Assembly: GCA_965229935.1 (NCBI GenBank)
Contig: CBDDKB010000002.1
Location: 1,116,001-1,180,000 of the forward strand
Reading direction: 5' to 3'
Length of the DNA stretch: 64,000 bases
Source: SPJN01 sp965229935
GTDB lineage: Bacteria; Pseudomonadota; Alphaproteobacteria; SPJN01
Position 1 is the first letter of the stretch; each line of letters begins with the position of its first letter. This document shows positions 1 through 9,306 of this stretch, in pieces. The notes under the pieces are model-generated. The model made no database searches and was not told where the DNA came from. It saw only the letters and a program-made list of their open reading frames with translations. The position numbers and the translations under genes are program-made.

Positions 1-286
1 CGCCGGCATTATTGATCAGAATGGACAGGGGACCAAAGGCCTCCCCTGCCTCGTCCATGGCCTTGCCAAGATCTTCTTCATCGGTCACGTCAAGCGCACG
101 AGCGCGGGCACTGCCACCCATGGAGGAGATCTCTTCAACCAACTCGTTCAAACGCTCCTCGCGGCGACCTGTTACGGTGACCGATGCCCCCGCACTGGCA
201 AGTGTGATTGCCATCTGGCGGCCAAGTCCGCTGGTACAACCTGTGACAAAGGCATTTTGGCCCGTCAAATCGAAAGAAATACTCAT
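1..286 (-). CDS. SDR family oxidoreductase, N-terminal part (runs off left edge)
   Basis: This is the first 95 residues of a short-chain dehydrogenase/reductase; the rest lies left of the window. The Rossmann nucleotide-binding motif TGCTSGLG sits at residues 15-22, an RREER stretch follows the second beta strand (such basic residues often favour NADP), a D-V-T segment comes near residue 70, and the NNAG motif ends the visible part at residues 92-95. The catalytic Ser-Tyr-Lys set is not in view, so substrate and activity cannot be judged. It starts at an ATG and is transcribed divergently from the DsbA-like gene at 396, with about 110 bases between them for promoters. Confidence 0.9.
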   Translation of the reverse strand, partial: MSISFDLTGQNAFVTGCTSGLGRQMAITLASAGASVTVTGRREERLNELVEEISSMGGSARARALDVTDEEDLGKAMDEAGEAFGPLSILINNAG

Positions 287-395
287 AACCTAGTTATACT
301 TTCCAAAAGTGAATCAGGGGTTTAGCCCCCCTTGAAATGGCGATAGAAGCCTATACCATAGGTTGATACCCATTACGCAAGTGAAAGGCGCCACC

Positions 396-1055
396 ATGCA
401 GATCGACATCATTTCAGACACTGTTTGTCCGTGGTGCTATATCGGCAAGCAACGGATCGATGCGGCCTTGGCGGCCCTGCCTGATATTGAGTTTGATGTC
501 AGGTGGCGGCCCTATCAGTTAAACCCCGACATGCCCGCAGAAGGCATGAACCGAAAGGATTACATGGCCTTACGGTTCGGCTCGTCCAATGGCGGGGGCA
601 AAAAGAACCCGGTATATCAGCGCATGCAAGAAGCCGCCGAACAGGACGGCATCGCCCTGAACTTTGATAAGGTTGAGCGTATGCCCAATACGCTTGATTC
701 TCACCGCCTGATGAAATGGGCATCCGGCGCAGACTGTGAAGGTGAGATGGCCGAAATCCTATTCCGCCGCTATTTCACGGATGGCGAAGACATCTCAGAC
801 CATGCGGTTTTGGTAGAAGCAGCCAAGGAAGCTGGCATGGATGGTGAACTTGTGGCGCAATTGCTGGCAAGCGATGCGGACAAGGATGCCATTCGTGAAG
901 AAGACATGATGGCCCGCGAAATGGGCATCACCGGCGTGCCCGGCTTTTTAATTGACCAGAAATTTCTGATCCCCGGCGCGCAAGATACGCAGGATATTGT
1001 GCGCATCATCGCCAAAATGCATGAAAAGGCGCAGAAAAAAGCCGCTGAGGGATAG
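396..1055 (+). CDS. DsbA family oxidoreductase, FrnE-like
   Basis: The 219-residue protein has a thioredoxin fold with a helical insertion, as in FrnE/2-hydroxychromene-2-carboxylate isomerase relatives. The redox motif CPWC is at residues 11-14 directly after the first beta strand, and a cis-proline loop GVPGFLI occurs near residue 180. There is no signal peptide, so it should act in the cytoplasm as a thiol-disulfide oxidoreductase; the partner is unknown. I chose the ATG at 396 over an in-frame TTG at 363 because it places the first strand (MQIDIISDTVC) at the N-terminus as in the family, and an AAAGG lies upstream. It converges on mfd with only six bases between stops. Confidence 0.9.
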   Translation: MQIDIISDTVCPWCYIGKQRIDAALAALPDIEFDVRWRPYQLNPDMPAEGMNRKDYMALRFGSSNGGGKKNPVYQRMQEAAEQDGIALNFDKVERMPNTLDSHRLMKWASGADCEGEMAEILFRRYFTDGEDISDHAVLVEAAKEAGMDGELVAQLLASDADKDAIREEDMMAREMGITGVPGFLIDQKFLIPGAQDTQDIVRIIAKMHEKAQKKAAEG

Positions 1056-1061
1056 GCCTAC

Positions 1062-4000
1062 TTAGGCGGCTGTCTGCTCACCCTCTGTCGCTATATCTGC
1101 CAGTTTGCGGACAAGCGACAGCGCCCCCTTCAGGCGCGTATCGATATTTGACCAATCGCGCTTATAGACCATTTTGTGATCTGGTCGCAGTTTGACGCCG
1201 ACAATATTGTCCTGAACAAATCCTATCAGCCCAGCGGGGTTAGCAAACTGATCCTGCCAGAATGAAACGGTCCCCCCCTTGGGGCCCGCATCCAGTTTCT
1301 CTATCCCTGCCCGCTTGGCGAACAGTTTGATAGCGACAATCTTCAATAGAAATTCGCATTCCTCAGGCATGGGGCCAAATCGATCAATCAGTTCTGCGCC
1401 AAACCCTTCGATCTCAAGCTCAGTCGTCAGGGATGAGAGACGCCTATAAAGCTGCAACCGCACATCAAGGTCAGAGACATAGGACTCAGGTATCAAAACC
1501 GCAGTACCCAGATTAATTTGTGGCGACCATTTTTCTCCGGCATCGCCAAACGCATCGCCACCTTCTTTCAGGCTGGCAATCGCCTCCTCCAGCATTTCGC
1601 GGTAAAGCTCAAACCCGACCTCGCGAATATGGCCAGACTGTTCGTCGCCTAGCAGGTTCCCTGCCCCACGCAGGTCAAGATCGTGGCTCGCCAAGGTGAA
1701 CCCGGCCCCCAGCGTATCCAATGATTGCAGGATTTTCAGACGCTTTTCAGCCTGTGGGTTGAGCTGCCGCTGCGCTGGGTGTGTCAGATAACAATAGGCC
1801 CGCGCCTTAGACCGTCCGATCCGGCCCCTGATTTGATACAATTGCGACAGCCCGAACATATCAGCACGATGGACGATCATCGTATTTGCCGTCGGGATGT
1901 CGAGCCCTGATTCCACAATCGTTGTCGATAACAAGACATCAAACTGCCCATCGTAAAAGGCAGTCATAATGTCGTCCAAAGTTCCGGGCGCCATTTGCCC
2001 GTGGGCCATGGCGAACTTCACCTCTGGTACTGAATCCTTCAAAAATTCAGCAATTTCCTGAAGGTCTGAAATGCGCGGACAGACATAAAAGCTTTGCCCG
2101 CCGCGATAATGTTCGCGCAATAAGGCCTCGCGAATGACAATGCCATCATAGGGCGCGACAAAGGTCCGAACGGCAAGCCGGTCAACCGGCGGCGTTGCAA
2201 TCAGGCTTAAATCCCGCACACCTGTCATGGCCAGTTGCAAGGTCCGCGGGATCGGTGTCGCGGTCAGTGTCAGCACATGAACGTCGGAGCGCAATTCCTT
2301 CAACCGCTCCTTATGTTTCACGCCAAAATGCTGTTCCTCATCAACGATCAACAGGCCCAAATTTTTGAACTTGATGCCATCCTGCAAAAGCGCATGGGTG
2401 CCGATCACAATGTCGACCTGCCCTTCTGCCATTTCAGACTTTGTCGCTTTTGCATCTACCTGACTGACAAGGCGGGACAGGCGGCCAATGCGGACTGGTA
2501 ATCCCTTAAACCGATCCGTAAAGTTTTTATAATGTTGCCGCGCAAGCAATGTTGTCGGCACCACCACAGCAACCTGTTGCCCACTCATTGCGGCCACAAA
2601 CGCAGCACGCAAGGCAACCTCTGTCTTGCCGAAGCCCACATCACCGCAAACAAGCCGGTCCATGGGCTTGCCCGCCGCAAAATCATCCATCACATCATCA
2701 ATGGCGTTTTGCTGATCCTCGGTTTCTGTATAGGGGAAGCGCGCACAAAATTCGTCAAATGCCCCCTCTGGCGGCGTGATCTTCTCGACCTGCCTAAGTT
2801 CGCGGGCTGCTGCGATGCGAATTAACTCATCCGCCATTTCAAGCAGACGTTTCTTCAGCCGCGCTTTGCGGGATTGCCACGCCACACCGCCCAAACGGTC
2901 AAGCTGCACTTCGTCGGCATCGCCGCCATAGCGGGACAATAGCTCGATATTTTCAACGGGTAGAAAAAGTCGATCTTCCCCGTGATAAGTCAGCGCCAAA
3001 CAATCATGCGGCGCGCCCGCAGCTTCAATGGTTTGTAGGCCATCATAGCGGCCAATGCCGTGTTGGGCGTGGACTACCAAATCGCCTACCGCAAGCGTTC
3101 CTGCATCTGTCAGGAAATCTTCGGCCTTTTTACGCCGCCCCGCTTGACGCACCATACGGTCGCCCAGCACATCCTGTTCGGTGATGACGGTCAGGCCATC
3201 ATGTTCAAACCCCGCCTCAACAGGCAGGACAGCCAGCCCGATGGTTGCTTGCGGCAGCTTCAGCGCGCCCGCCAAACTTTCTACAGTCGCAACGGGCGCT
3301 ATATCGTGATCAGCCAAAACATGCTGCAACCGATCTTGCGCTCCGACTGAATAGGCTGCCAACACAACATGGTCGCCGCGCCCAACACAGTCCGCCAAAT
3401 GCGACTTCAACACATCAAAGACATTGACGCCTTCTGCCTGTCTTTCAGGGCTGAAATTGCGCCCTGCCCTCCCTGCAAAATCAATGACCTGAGGATTGTC
3501 TGGTATTGCAAATGGTGACAGGGCAATCGCCTCGTGCCCAGACAGCATACCGGCCCATTCATCCACCGTTAGATAAAGCGCTTCTGGCTGTAGTGGTTTA
3601 TAGGCAGGAATTGAAAAGCTGCCGTGGCTGACCTCATCATCCTGCCGCGCATCAAAATAATCTGTGATCGTCTGCGCCCGTTCGTCGGCAGCGTCTTCAA
3701 CATGATGATCAAGGATAAGGCGCGCATCAGGAATATAGGCTGACAGTGTATCAAGCCCATCACAAAATAAGGGCAACCAATGTTCCATCCCCTGATAGCG
3801 CCGCCCCTCACTCACCGCTTCATAGAGCGGATCGCCGCTTGTCGCGGCCCCAAACCGCGCGACATAGGCAGACCGGAAGCGGGAGATTGTATCGGGGTCG
3901 AGCGTGAATTCGGTTGCCGGAACAAGCGACAGGGTGTCTTGCTTTGCCAAGCTACGCTGGGTAACCGGATCGAACTCCCTTATCGACTCCAGCTCATCCC

Positions 4001-4556
4001 CAAAGAAATCAAGCCTTAGGGGCCGTTCATGTCCTGCGGGAAACAGGTCCAGCAAGCCGCCACGAACCGCGAAATCCCCCGGCTCCAACACTGTACCAAC
4101 ACGTTGAAATCCATTTGCGGACAAAAAACCAATCAGATCGTCTTGGCTGATTTGATCACCGACGGAGGCGGTCAGCGCCGCGCCGGTCAGCGCATCACGT
4201 TTTGGGACACGCTGCCCTATGGCATTCACTGTCGTCACAAGCAAGGGCACGGACCCACGCGCCAATGAGGCAAGAACCGCCATCCGCTCTGCAATAATGG
4301 CCGGATTTGGTGAAACGCGATCATATGGAAGGCAGTCCCACGCAGGAAAGAATACCGGATCGAGATCAGGGGCAAAGAAATGCAGTGCATCAATCAGGGT
4401 GCGGGCGCGTGCCTCATCCCGTGCGACAAAGACCAGCGGCGCATCCCCACTTGCCTTTGCCAATGCGGCAAGCAAATAGCCATCTGCCCCGTCAGGCACG
4501 CTGGCAACTGACAGGCGGCCTTCATGGCCAATAATCCTGTCGGCAACCGCACTCAT
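1062..4556 (-). CDS. mfd: Transcription-repair coupling factor
   Basis: Mfd removes RNA polymerase stalled at lesions and recruits UvrA. At 1164 residues it is full length. In order it has a UvrB-like N-terminal region, the RNA-polymerase-interacting CarD-like domain with GDLVVHAQHGIGRY near residue 489, then a superfamily 2 translocase with Walker A GDVGFGKTE near 638, the DEEQ box near 739, the TATPIPRTL motif, a GRIGRS motif, and a C-terminal TRCF domain. Its start overlaps the stop of sdhE by four bases (ATGA), so the two are translationally coupled. Next to recG this is the usual alphaproteobacterial arrangement. Confidence 0.98.
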   Translation of the reverse strand: MSAVADRIIGHEGRLSVASVPDGADGYLLAALAKASGDAPLVFVARDEARARTLIDALHFFAPDLDPVFFPAWDCLPYDRVSPNPAIIAERMAVLASLARGSVPLLVTTVNAIGQRVPKRDALTGAALTASVGDQISQDDLIGFLSANGFQRVGTVLEPGDFAVRGGLLDLFPAGHERPLRLDFFGDELESIREFDPVTQRSLAKQDTLSLVPATEFTLDPDTISRFRSAYVARFGAATSGDPLYEAVSEGRRYQGMEHWLPLFCDGLDTLSAYIPDARLILDHHVEDAADERAQTITDYFDARQDDEVSHGSFSIPAYKPLQPEALYLTVDEWAGMLSGHEAIALSPFAIPDNPQVIDFAGRAGRNFSPERQAEGVNVFDVLKSHLADCVGRGDHVVLAAYSVGAQDRLQHVLADHDIAPVATVESLAGALKLPQATIGLAVLPVEAGFEHDGLTVITEQDVLGDRMVRQAGRRKKAEDFLTDAGTLAVGDLVVHAQHGIGRYDGLQTIEAAGAPHDCLALTYHGEDRLFLPVENIELLSRYGGDADEVQLDRLGGVAWQSRKARLKKRLLEMADELIRIAAARELRQVEKITPPEGAFDEFCARFPYTETEDQQNAIDDVMDDFAAGKPMDRLVCGDVGFGKTEVALRAAFVAAMSGQQVAVVVPTTLLARQHYKNFTDRFKGLPVRIGRLSRLVSQVDAKATKSEMAEGQVDIVIGTHALLQDGIKFKNLGLLIVDEEQHFGVKHKERLKELRSDVHVLTLTATPIPRTLQLAMTGVRDLSLIATPPVDRLAVRTFVAPYDGIVIREALLREHYRGGQSFYVCPRISDLQEIAEFLKDSVPEVKFAMAHGQMAPGTLDDIMTAFYDGQFDVLLSTTIVESGLDIPTANTMIVHRADMFGLSQLYQIRGRIGRSKARAYCYLTHPAQRQLNPQAEKRLKILQSLDTLGAGFTLASHDLDLRGAGNLLGDEQSGHIREVGFELYREMLEEAIASLKEGGDAFGDAGEKWSPQINLGTAVLIPESYVSDLDVRLQLYRRLSSLTTELEIEGFGAELIDRFGPMPEECEFLLKIVAIKLFAKRAGIEKLDAGPKGGTVSFWQDQFANPAGLIGFVQDNIVGVKLRPDHKMVYKRDWSNIDTRLKGALSLVRKLADIATEGEQTAA

Positions 4557-4846
4557 TTCTGCAAGGCATCCTTTGCATCAAAGGCAAGCATGGCGCGCGT
4601 CAACGGCCAATCATAGGCTGCGGGCACGGGTTCCCGCCCAAAAATCCAGTCAAGAACGTCTTGGTCCAGCAATTCCAGCAGAATATCGAACTGGTCGAGT
4701 TCTTCATCCGACATGGCTTCAAGGTTTTTGTCGGCAAAGCGGCCAAAGACCAAATCAGCCTCCTGCATGCCCCGGTGCCATGCACGAAACCGCATACGCC
4801 TGATTCGAATATCGCGGGGTTCTGGGCCCGATTGTGTGTCGGCCAT
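4553..4846 (-). CDS. sdhE: FAD assembly factor SdhE (succinate dehydrogenase assembly factor 2)
   Basis: A small acidic protein of about 97 residues that promotes covalent FAD attachment to succinate dehydrogenase. The diagnostic RGxxE motif is RGMQE at residues 25-29, preceded by RRMRFRAWH. I start at the ATG giving MADTQSG; an in-frame ATG 18 bases upstream (4864) is possible. It overlaps mfd by four bases and is divergent from recG. The recG-sdhE-mfd grouping is common in Alphaproteobacteria, so the position supports the call. The 125-base intergenic to recG holds a perfect inverted repeat at 4888-4904. Confidence 0.93.
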   Translation of the reverse strand: MADTQSGPEPRDIRIRRMRFRAWHRGMQEADLVFGRFADKNLEAMSDEELDQFDILLELLDQDVLDWIFGREPVPAAYDWPLTRAMLAFDAKDALQK

Positions 4847-4887
4847 GATTGGCTGCCTTTTCATGTTTAGGGCGGAAATTCAGGGGC

Positions 4888-4904
4888 ACTGTCTATAGGA
4901 CAGT
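4888..4904. promoter_or_regulatory. Inverted repeat between sdhE-mfd and recG
   Basis: ACTGTC-TATAG-GACAGT is a perfect six-base dyad with a five-base spacer in the divergent promoter region. On the minus strand it reads CTGTCCTATAGACAG. The half-site CTGTCCTA recurs in the ssb/uvrA intergenic (23491-23514). It could be an operator; no regulator is assigned. Confidence 0.4.
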
Positions 4905-4970
4905 CAAAAGCGAAAACCCAGCGGACAAATTGCCTTTATCGGGTGCCGCTGGTTGGGCTAAACTCCCGCC

Positions 4971-7055
4971 ATGCGTCCAGAGGTTCTTTACCCATTATTT
5001 GCCCCGATTACCAGCCTGTCCGGCATCGGCCCCAAGCTGGCTGCCGCCATGCAGAAAATCGGCTTGGACACGGTGCTGGATCTGTTGTGGCACCTACCAA
5101 GCGGCATTATCGACAGACGCTACAACCCCACAATTGCAGATGCAGATGAGGGCCGCGTTGCAACATTGCGCATTACGGTCGATCACCATATCCCCCCTGC
5201 TAATCGCCGCGGCCCCTATCGTGTCCAAGTTTCCGACGATAGTGGTTCCATGACGTTAACATTTTTTCATGGTCGGGCCGATTGGATCAAAAAACAATTG
5301 CCTGAGGGGGAAGAGCGCATCATATCGGGGACCGTGGAAACCTATCAAAATCAAAAACAGATGGGTCATCCTGATCATATGGTCAGGCCAGCAGATATGG
5401 ATAAGATCATGGTGGTTGAACCTGTCTATCCGCTAACCGCAGGCGTAAGTCAGAAGGTGCTGCGCAGCGCCATCACACAAGCGCTGGAACGGGTGATAGA
5501 CTTACCCCAGTGGCTGGATCCGGCCTGGCAAAGCAAACAAGCCTGGCTTGATTGGGCAGAGGCTATCAAGGATGCCCACCACCCAAAGAATGCATCAGAC
5601 CTTGACGCGGTGAACCCCAGCCGCAGCCGCCTTGCCTATGATGAATTGCTGGCCAATCAGTTGGCATTGGGGCTAGTACGTCACCGGATGCGCGCTGCAA
5701 AAGGCATCGCCAGCACTGGTACGGGCAAGCTGCAAGAAAAATTGCGCGAGCTTATCCCCTATGACCTAACCGCAGCCCAAAGCCGTTCGCTTCAGGAAAT
5801 TGAGGACGATCTGATCGGGCCCCACAAAATGATGCGTCTTCTGCAGGGTGATGTGGGGTCTGGCAAAACAATTGTCGCTCTATTTGCCATGCTCCACGCG
5901 GTAGAGGCTGGCGGTCAGGCAGCCATTATGGCACCAACTGAAATATTGGCGCGCCAACATTTTGACGAGATCGCAGGCTATGCGGACCAACTGGGCATAT
6001 CGGTCATTTTGTTGACTGGGCGTAACAAGGGCAAGGCACGTGACCAAGTGCTTGCAGATATCGCATCAGGTGATTGTCAGATTGCAATCGGCACCCATGC
6101 CCTTTTCCAAGCCGATGTAATTTTTAGCGACCTGCGATTGGCAGTCATAGACGAACAGCATCGGTTTGGCGTGCACCAGCGTCTGCAACTCGGCAAAAAG
6201 GGTGCGGCGGTAGACACGCTGGTCATGACCGCGACGCCTATCCCGCGCACACTTACCCTGACTGTATATGGCGATCTAGATGTGTCGCGCCTTGATGAAA
6301 AACCGCCGGGGCGACAACCGGTTGATACAGTGGCCCTGCCCCATGACCGGCTAGGCGATTTGGTTAAACGCATCGATAAGGTGCTGGCGGCTGGTGACCG
6401 TGCCTATTGGGTCTGCCCTTTGGTAAGCGAATCTGAGGTGATGGACCTTGCTGCTGCAGAAGAACGGTTCAAACAGCTATCCAAATATCTTGGGCCTGAC
6501 CGGGTCGGGCTTATTCACGGCAAGATGAAATCGGCTGAAAAAGACAAGGTGATGGAAGATTTCGTTGCTGGTAAAATCGGGTTGCTTGTTGCAACAACAG
6601 TGATTGAAGTTGGCGTGAACGTGCCTGAGGCGACAATCATGGTCATCGACCATGCTGATCGGTTTGGGCTTGCCCAACTTCACCAATTGCGGGGCCGTGT
6701 AGGCCGTGGATCAAAACCGTCCCACACTATCCTGCTTTACGACCCACCATTGGGCGAAACTGCCAAGGCACGTATTGCCATCATGCGAGACACGACCGAC
6801 GGGTTTGTGATCGCAGAGGAGGATTTAAGGCTGCGCGGTGCGGGCGATATGCTGGGCACACAGCAAAGCGGCCTGCCCCGTTTTAAACTCGCGGACCTTG
6901 CTGTTCATCAGGAATTATTGGCAGCGGCACGTGATGATGTTGAGCTTATCTTAAATCGCGACCCAGACTTATCATCGCCACGCGGCGACGCGTTACGTCA
7001 TCTGCTATACTTGTTTGAGAGGGATCAGGCTGTGCGTTATTGGCGATCAGCCTAG
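4971..7055 (+). CDS. recG: ATP-dependent DNA helicase RecG
   Basis: RecG remodels stalled replication forks and branch-migrates Holliday junctions. The 694 residues comprise an N-terminal wedge/OB domain (with LSGIGPKLAAAMQKIG, a helix-hairpin-helix-like start), then a superfamily 2 helicase core: Walker A GDVGSGKT near residue 293, DEQH near 393, TATPIPRTL, and the QLRGRVGRG motif near 575. The length is normal. It is divergent from sdhE-mfd and converges on a DUF502 gene with 13 bases between stops, leaving no room for a classical terminator. Confidence 0.98.
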   Translation: MRPEVLYPLFAPITSLSGIGPKLAAAMQKIGLDTVLDLLWHLPSGIIDRRYNPTIADADEGRVATLRITVDHHIPPANRRGPYRVQVSDDSGSMTLTFFHGRADWIKKQLPEGEERIISGTVETYQNQKQMGHPDHMVRPADMDKIMVVEPVYPLTAGVSQKVLRSAITQALERVIDLPQWLDPAWQSKQAWLDWAEAIKDAHHPKNASDLDAVNPSRSRLAYDELLANQLALGLVRHRMRAAKGIASTGTGKLQEKLRELIPYDLTAAQSRSLQEIEDDLIGPHKMMRLLQGDVGSGKTIVALFAMLHAVEAGGQAAIMAPTEILARQHFDEIAGYADQLGISVILLTGRNKGKARDQVLADIASGDCQIAIGTHALFQADVIFSDLRLAVIDEQHRFGVHQRLQLGKKGAAVDTLVMTATPIPRTLTLTVYGDLDVSRLDEKPPGRQPVDTVALPHDRLGDLVKRIDKVLAAGDRAYWVCPLVSESEVMDLAAAEERFKQLSKYLGPDRVGLIHGKMKSAEKDKVMEDFVAGKIGLLVATTVIEVGVNVPEATIMVIDHADRFGLAQLHQLRGRVGRGSKPSHTILLYDPPLGETAKARIAIMRDTTDGFVIAEEDLRLRGAGDMLGTQQSGLPRFKLADLAVHQELLAAARDDVELILNRDPDLSSPRGDALRHLLYLFERDQAVRYWRSA

Positions 7056-7068
7056 CTGGCCCAAGCAA

Positions 7069-7776
7069 TCAATCAATTTCAGGTTCTTCAGCTACGGGCA
7101 GCTTTTCTGGATTGACCATCCCGGCTGAAATGATCAGCTTTGCAGCATCTTCAACGCTCATATCCAGTGTGATCACATCTTTGCGCGGTGCAAACAGCAA
7201 AAACCCACTTGTCGGGTTCGGCGTGGTTGGCAAAAACAGGCTGACCATATCATCACCGCTTTGCGCACTTGTTTTGTCGCCAACCTCGCCCTTGGTCTCA
7301 ACCGTTAAAAAGGCAATCGCCCACAAGCCTTTGCGGGGATACTCGACCAAAACGGCCTCAGAAAAACTGTTGCCGGACTGATTAACTAGGGTATCAATGA
7401 TTTGCTTGATGCCGTTATAGATCGTCCGCACAACAGGCATGCGCGCCACCAAACGCTCACCAAAGGCCAGCAAACGCCCGCCGACAAAGTTCGCGGTTAA
7501 AAAGCCTGTTAGAACCAGCAAAATCCCTAATATGACAAGCCCTAGGCCCGGCACAGAAAATGGCAGTATATTTTCGGGATTATATCGTGGCGGGATAAAA
7601 ACCGTGACGATGTCGTCAGCAAAATTAATAAAGCCAATCGCGACATAGGCGGTGACCCAAATCGGCACCGCAACCACAAGGCCGGTTAAAAACCATGTGC
7701 GCAGACGCGCGCCAAAGCTGACCTTTGGGGCGGGCTGCAATATTCCTGAGGAGAGATCGTCATCTTCTTGCTGCAT
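7069..7776 (-). CDS. DUF502 family membrane protein
   Basis: An inner-membrane protein of 235 residues with at least two strongly hydrophobic segments (about residues 27-50 and 70-98), the second carrying VPGLGLVILGILLVLTGFL, which is typical of DUF502. Conserved family stretches follow: PVVRTIYNGIKQIIDT and VLVEYPRKGLWAIAFLT. Function is unknown; the family is widespread in Alphaproteobacteria, often near recG as here. I prefer the ATG at 7776 (MQQEDDD) to a GTG at 7797. It is divergent from the APH-like gene at 7924, with about 147 bases between them holding nothing I recognise beyond presumed promoters. Confidence 0.88.
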   Translation of the reverse strand: MQQEDDDLSSGILQPAPKVSFGARLRTWFLTGLVVAVPIWVTAYVAIGFINFADDIVTVFIPPRYNPENILPFSVPGLGLVILGILLVLTGFLTANFVGGRLLAFGERLVARMPVVRTIYNGIKQIIDTLVNQSGNSFSEAVLVEYPRKGLWAIAFLTVETKGEVGDKTSAQSGDDMVSLFLPTTPNPTSGFLLFAPRKDVITLDMSVEDAAKLIISAGMVNPEKLPVAEEPEID

Positions 7777-7923
7777 AGAATGATAATGGGTATCCACCCG
7801 CGATAATTCAAGCGCCAGACTGTCTCATAGTACAAAATAAGCGGCATAAGGTTCGAGTTGCGGAATCGACCGCCACAGGCCAAACTGCGTCCACCACTAT
7901 TTGAAGTTAAGGACCCCTTCCCC

Positions 7924-8913
7924 ATGGAAGATTTTGTAGCGCAACTTAGCGCCGCGATGGCACGACATGCCGGAACCGGCCCCATAGAAAACCCAAGACA
8001 ATTATCCGGCGGCGCCAGCCAGGAAATGTGGCGCTTTGCAGCCCCAGACGCTGGTACAGGGCGCGATTTTGTCCTTCGCCGCCGTCATGGCGGCGCTGAA
8101 GATGATGGCGGTCTGCACGGTACATCAATCACCATGAGGACAGAGGCAGAGCTGATCGCTGCTGTCGAGGCGAATAATGTCCCGGTTCCGAAGGTACGTG
8201 CCATTCTGGATGAACAAGACGGGCTTGGCGCCGGCTATGTGATGGAGGCGCTGGAGGGTGAGACGATTGCTCGCAAAATCCTGCGCGATGATGAGTTTGC
8301 CAATGCGCGCCCGGTCCTAGCCGAACAATGTGGTGCAGCAATGGCCGGCATTCACAAAGTCAGCACAGATGCGCTTGATGGTCTACGCCCCCTGCCCGCA
8401 TTGGAGCAGCTTGCCATGTATCGCGAGATATATGACGCAATCGATGACCCTCACCCTGTATTTGAACTGGCCTTTGTCTGGCTGGAGGACAATGCCCCCA
8501 AGGTTGATGAGCTAAAGCTCGTTCACGGTGATTTCCGCAATGGAAACTTGATGATTGGCGCAGAAGGCTTGCGCGGCGTGCTTGACTGGGAATTGGCACA
8601 TTTGGGCGATCCTATGGAAGATTTGGGCTGGTTGTGCGTTACCTCATGGCGATTTGGCGTGATCGACAAACCTGTCGGCGGCTTCGGCACGCTTGATCAA
8701 TTGATCAAAGGATATGAAGCGGCAGGGGGTGACAAGGTTGATCCCGCGCGCGTTCATTATTGGGAAGTGTTCGGCACAATGAAATGGGGTGTCATTTGCA
8801 TGATGCAAATGTCTGCCCACATTACCGGCGCTACCAAATCGGTTGAGCGCGCAGCCATTGGCCGCCGCGCCAGCGAAACCGAAATTGATCTACTTTCCCT
8901 GTTGGCCGCGTAG
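7924..8913 (+). CDS. Aminoglycoside-phosphotransferase-fold kinase-like protein
   Basis: This 329-residue protein belongs to the APH/choline-kinase-like phosphotransferases. Motifs include RQLSGGASQEMWRF at the N-lobe, the catalytic loop HGDFRNGNLMI near residue 200, and the metal-binding DWELAHLGDPMEDLGW just after it. Members of this branch (ACAD10/11-like) act with acyl-CoA dehydrogenases on hydroxyacyl substrates rather than on antibiotics; that role is inferred. The ATG at 7924 has AAGGA upstream and gives the family N-terminus. Ten bases separate it from the following DUF6285 gene, a common pairing. No acyl-CoA dehydrogenase gene is adjacent here. Confidence 0.88.
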   Translation: MEDFVAQLSAAMARHAGTGPIENPRQLSGGASQEMWRFAAPDAGTGRDFVLRRRHGGAEDDGGLHGTSITMRTEAELIAAVEANNVPVPKVRAILDEQDGLGAGYVMEALEGETIARKILRDDEFANARPVLAEQCGAAMAGIHKVSTDALDGLRPLPALEQLAMYREIYDAIDDPHPVFELAFVWLEDNAPKVDELKLVHGDFRNGNLMIGAEGLRGVLDWELAHLGDPMEDLGWLCVTSWRFGVIDKPVGGFGTLDQLIKGYEAAGGDKVDPARVHYWEVFGTMKWGVICMMQMSAHITGATKSVERAAIGRRASETEIDLLSLLAA

Positions 8914-8923
8914 GAGACTTGTT

Positions 8924-9301
8924 ATGGCTATGGACAGACCAACAGCAGCAGAACTTGTCAGCGCAACCCGTGACTTTTTGACGGATAAAATCGCTCCTGA
9001 ACTGTCAGGCTTTAACGCCTTTCAATTAAGAATCGCAACCAATGTCCTGGCAATTGTTGAGCGGGAATTGGCAATTTACCCTGAGGCTGAAAACAGCGAA
9101 CGGCAGGCCCTGCAATCCCTAACCGGTGAGGATACGCAGGACGTCAAGGAACTTGAACGTGCGCTCGCAACCAAAATCAGATCGCGCGAGGTCACGTTGG
9201 AGACAGAAGGCCTGAAAGACTATTTGTGGCAAAGCGTGCTAACCAAGCTTGCCATCGATCAGCCCCATTACGCGCGCTATCGTGCAGTGAAAGACGATTG
9301 A
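8924..9301 (+). CDS. DUF6285 domain protein
   Basis: A 125-residue soluble helical protein without signal peptide or membrane segment. It looks like the DUF6285 family, recognised by RPTAAELVSATRDFLTDKI at the start, FQLRIATNVLAIVERE in the middle, and KLAIDQPHYARY at the end. The family regularly follows APH-fold kinase genes, as here, so it probably acts in the same complex or pathway; no activity is known to me. GGAGA lies just upstream of the chosen ATG. The next gene starts five bases after its stop, so the three form one operon. Confidence 0.78.
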   Translation: MAMDRPTAAELVSATRDFLTDKIAPELSGFNAFQLRIATNVLAIVERELAIYPEAENSERQALQSLTGEDTQDVKELERALATKIRSREVTLETEGLKDYLWQSVLTKLAIDQPHYARYRAVKDD

Positions 9302-9306
9302 TTATC

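Noticed and set aside
7858..7923. N-terminal extension of the APH-like protein from a TTG at 7858
   Set aside because: The extension is proline-rich, absent from the family and lacks a ribosome-binding site; the ATG at 7924 has AAGGA upstream.
8843..8923. Upstream extension of the DUF6285 protein overlapping the kinase gene
   Set aside because: It reads the kinase gene in another frame; the ATG at 8924 has GGAGA and gives the family N-terminus.
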